Source: CAYZZA01 sp964482685 (lineage in GTDB: Bacteria > Bacillota > Bacilli > Lactobacillales > Carnobacteriaceae_A). From it: a stretch of DNA of 25,064 nucleotides. The translations under genes and the position numbers were made by a program. Shown here one piece after another: positions 23,449-25,064 of this stretch. Location of the stretch: assembly GCA_964482685.1 (NCBI GenBank), contig CAYZZA010000018.1, forward strand, positions 1 through 25,064. Direction: 5' to 3'. The notes under the pieces are model-generated. The model had not been told where the DNA came from. It worked only from the letters and a program-made list of their open reading frames with translations, and did no database searches. Within the stretch, counting starts at the first letter, position 1. Each line of letters opens with the position of its first letter.

Positions 23449-24989
23449 ACGAACCGAACGTAGCACTTCCAAATGAGCATCACCGCAAAACCTCTCTAAA
23501 GTGGAAATGGACCATTGGCGCAGGGTTTGCGCTGTTTTTCATGTATACGTTTTTTTCTGTTATTTTGTTTGTAAGTTTCAGGGAAGTGATGCTCTCCAGA
23601 GAAGAAGAATCGGTGAAACAAACGGCGTACTATATTACTAACCGCTTAAGTTTAAAATCGTCTGGGTTAACAGAAGAATCTATCGAACGGATTTTAGACA
23701 CACCGAATGCAGAAAGCAGTGAGACAGATCCAAGTGGCCTTATAGAAGGGGATACAGCAGGCACATTAGAAACAGGAACATCCAACTTGTTTCAAGCCAA
23801 TTTAAGTACGCAACTAAACAAACGTGGAAGCATCGTCCGCGTTTATGATGAAGATATGAAACTTATTTATGCCCCTGCATACAGTTCTGTTGGCTTTTCC
23901 CCTTCAAAAGAAGTCTACACAAAAGAAGTAGGTACGAAAACAGGTCGCGCCTTGACCGTAATCTCTCCAGTCTATACGTCTATAGGAGATCGTTTGATTG
24001 GGTATGTGCAAGTGATCGATCAGTTGAATGATTACCATCAATTGAGCCGCAACATCTTATGGACAATTTTGTTTACTGGTGTATTGGCTTTACTTTTTAG
24101 TGCATTAGCAGGGTATGTTATCGCGTCCCAGTTTTTAAAACCGATTAAAAAAGTGACCGAAGCGATGAAATCCATCGAAGCAGATCCATTGTCTCATGCA
24201 CGCATTGATATTTCAGACCGAAACGATGAGCTGTCAGATATGGGAATAGCATATAACAGCATGATGGACCGGATGCAACGAAATATTGAAAACCAAAAAG
24301 AATTTGTGGAAGATGTCTCCCATGAATTGAGAACACCAGTTGCGGTTGTGGAAGGACATTTGAACTTGTTAAATCGCTGGGGGAAAGATGACCCCGAAGT
24401 ACTCAAAGAGTCTCTCGAAGCTTCTTTGCAAGAAATTGGTCGGATGAAGACATTGGTTCAAGAAATGCTAGATATCTCGCGAGCAGAACAAGTGGAGCTT
24501 CACTACAAAAATGAATCCACATCTATCAAAGAAGTGGTTCGTCAAACAGTCACCAACGTCCAAATGATTCACCCTGATTTTGAATTTAATTTGGACAATG
24601 ACGTCAAAGAAGATGTGTGTGTCAATATCTACCGCAATCATTTGGAACAAATTTTGATTATTCTCCTAGATAACGCGGTTAAATACTCCACGAAGCGAAA
24701 AGAAATCCATGTGTCCACGGCTGTCGAAGAAGAAGAGGTGCACATTGCTATCCAAGATTTCGGAGAAGGCATGTCGCAAGAAGATGTTGAGAAAATATTC
24801 AATCGTTTTTACCGAATTGATAAAGCACGTGCGCGTGTTACCGGTGGAAGTGGATTAGGTTTATCTATCGCCCAAGAGTTGATTCATGGATATAAAGGAC
24901 GAATTTGGGCAGAAAGTGTGTTAGATCATGGATCTATCTTTCGCATTGTACTCCCTATTAAACAAAAGGAACCAGAAGCAGACGTGTAG
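23445..24989 (+). CDS. Membrane sensor histidine kinase (ArlS/CovS-like)
   Basis: Senses an unknown outside signal and phosphorylates the preceding regulator. It is 514 aa from TTG 23445, which overlaps the regulator's stop; the next in-frame ATG lies inside the first transmembrane helix, so an upstream start is required although its ribosome site is weak. Order: TM1 about 22-45; extracellular domain about 46-200, with an acidic/Ser/Thr stretch and a Cache-like part; TM2 about 204-226; HAMP to about 280; HisKA with phospho-accepting His293 in DVSHELRTP; and an ATPase domain with the N box LDNAVKYS, DFGEGM, FNRFYRIDKAR and GGSGLGLSIAQ. It is complete and looks active. Confidence 0.93.
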   Translation: MNEPNVALPNEHHRKTSLKWKWTIGAGFALFFMYTFFSVILFVSFREVMLSREEESVKQTAYYITNRLSLKSSGLTEESIERILDTPNAESSETDPSGLIEGDTAGTLETGTSNLFQANLSTQLNKRGSIVRVYDEDMKLIYAPAYSSVGFSPSKEVYTKEVGTKTGRALTVISPVYTSIGDRLIGYVQVIDQLNDYHQLSRNILWTILFTGVLALLFSALAGYVIASQFLKPIKKVTEAMKSIEADPLSHARIDISDRNDELSDMGIAYNSMMDRMQRNIENQKEFVEDVSHELRTPVAVVEGHLNLLNRWGKDDPEVLKESLEASLQEIGRMKTLVQEMLDISRAEQVELHYKNESTSIKEVVRQTVTNVQMIHPDFEFNLDNDVKEDVCVNIYRNHLEQILIILLDNAVKYSTKRKEIHVSTAVEEEEVHIAIQDFGEGMSQEDVEKIFNRFYRIDKARARVTGGSGLGLSIAQELIHGYKGRIWAESVLDHGSIFRIVLPIKQKEPEADV

Positions 24990-25014
24990 ATGAAAGAAGC
25001 CATGATTGCAATTG

Positions 25015-25023
25015 TGTTATACT
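25015..25023 (+). promoter_or_regulatory. Extended -10 for a gene beyond the window
   Basis: TGT-TATACT (25015-25023) follows the kinase gene, with its start expected near 25030. The last bases (AAGAAGGCTAAAAAAGCTAAG) look like the beginning of a leader; no gene is visible before the window ends. Confidence 0.45.
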
Positions 25024-25064
25024 AACGAAACAATCTAGTAAAAAAGAAGGCTAAAAAAGCTAAG

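Noticed and set aside
1..25064. Mobile elements, CRISPR arrays, tRNA/rRNA genes, phage or defence systems
   Set aside because: No transposase, regularly spaced repeats, tRNA-like folds or defence-type genes were seen; the content is conserved housekeeping genes.

Overview
The window is chromosomal DNA from a low-GC Gram-positive bacterium. The family content fits the Lactobacillales, perhaps a Carnobacteriaceae-like lineage: a T-box-controlled leuS, PepV dipeptidase, the xseA-xseB-ispA-tlyA-argR-recN block, a DUF4044 micro-protein, an ArlRS/CovRS-like two-component system, strong AGGAGG-type ribosome binding sites and many extended -10 promoters. The lineage is inferred from gene families; no 16S or other marker is present. 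I see no mobile element, CRISPR array, tRNA, rRNA or phage gene. Almost everything is housekeeping DNA.

Layout. 1-71: the last residues of a LysM protein, then a terminator. About 280-3744: T-box leader, leuS (leucyl-tRNA synthetase) and an RsuA-type pseudouridine synthase that seems to start at CTG. 3809-5854 (minus): a small membrane protein, a lipoprotein M15 D,D-carboxypeptidase and nnrD (NAD(P)HX repair). 5990-7470: pepV with a perfect inverted repeat over its promoter. 7533-7763 (minus): a stand-alone KTSC-domain protein. 8015-12425: glycine cleavage genes gcvT, gcvH, gcvPA and gcvPB. 12514-13428 (minus): a DUF368/PopT undecaprenyl-phosphate translocase. 13908-19627: xseA, xseB, ispA, tlyA, argR and recN. 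19848-20989 (minus): the DUF4044 micro-protein and a CorA-like transporter. 21132-22568: gnd (6-phosphogluconate dehydrogenase). 22756-24989: response regulator and sensor kinase, followed by a promoter for a gene beyond the window.

How the genes work together. gcvT, gcvH, gcvPA and gcvPB encode the T, H and split P proteins that turn glycine into CO2, NH3 and methylene-tetrahydrofolate. In this sequence gcvPB, the PLP-binding half of the P protein, is split by what looks like a 16-nt deletion near 11154, so the complex is probably non-functional or impaired if the sequence is correct. xseA/xseB form exonuclease VII. ispA makes the farnesyl diphosphate that leads to undecaprenyl phosphate, which PopT recycles and on which wall synthesis depends. 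The M15 carboxypeptidase and the LysM protein also act on the wall.

No clearly new multigene system is visible. The points most worth a second look are the gcvPB lesion; the non-ATG starts implied for rsuA (CTG) and popT (ATT); inverted repeats over the pepV, KTSC, gcvT and argR promoter regions; the terminator inside the gcv operon; and the absence of a glycine riboswitch.
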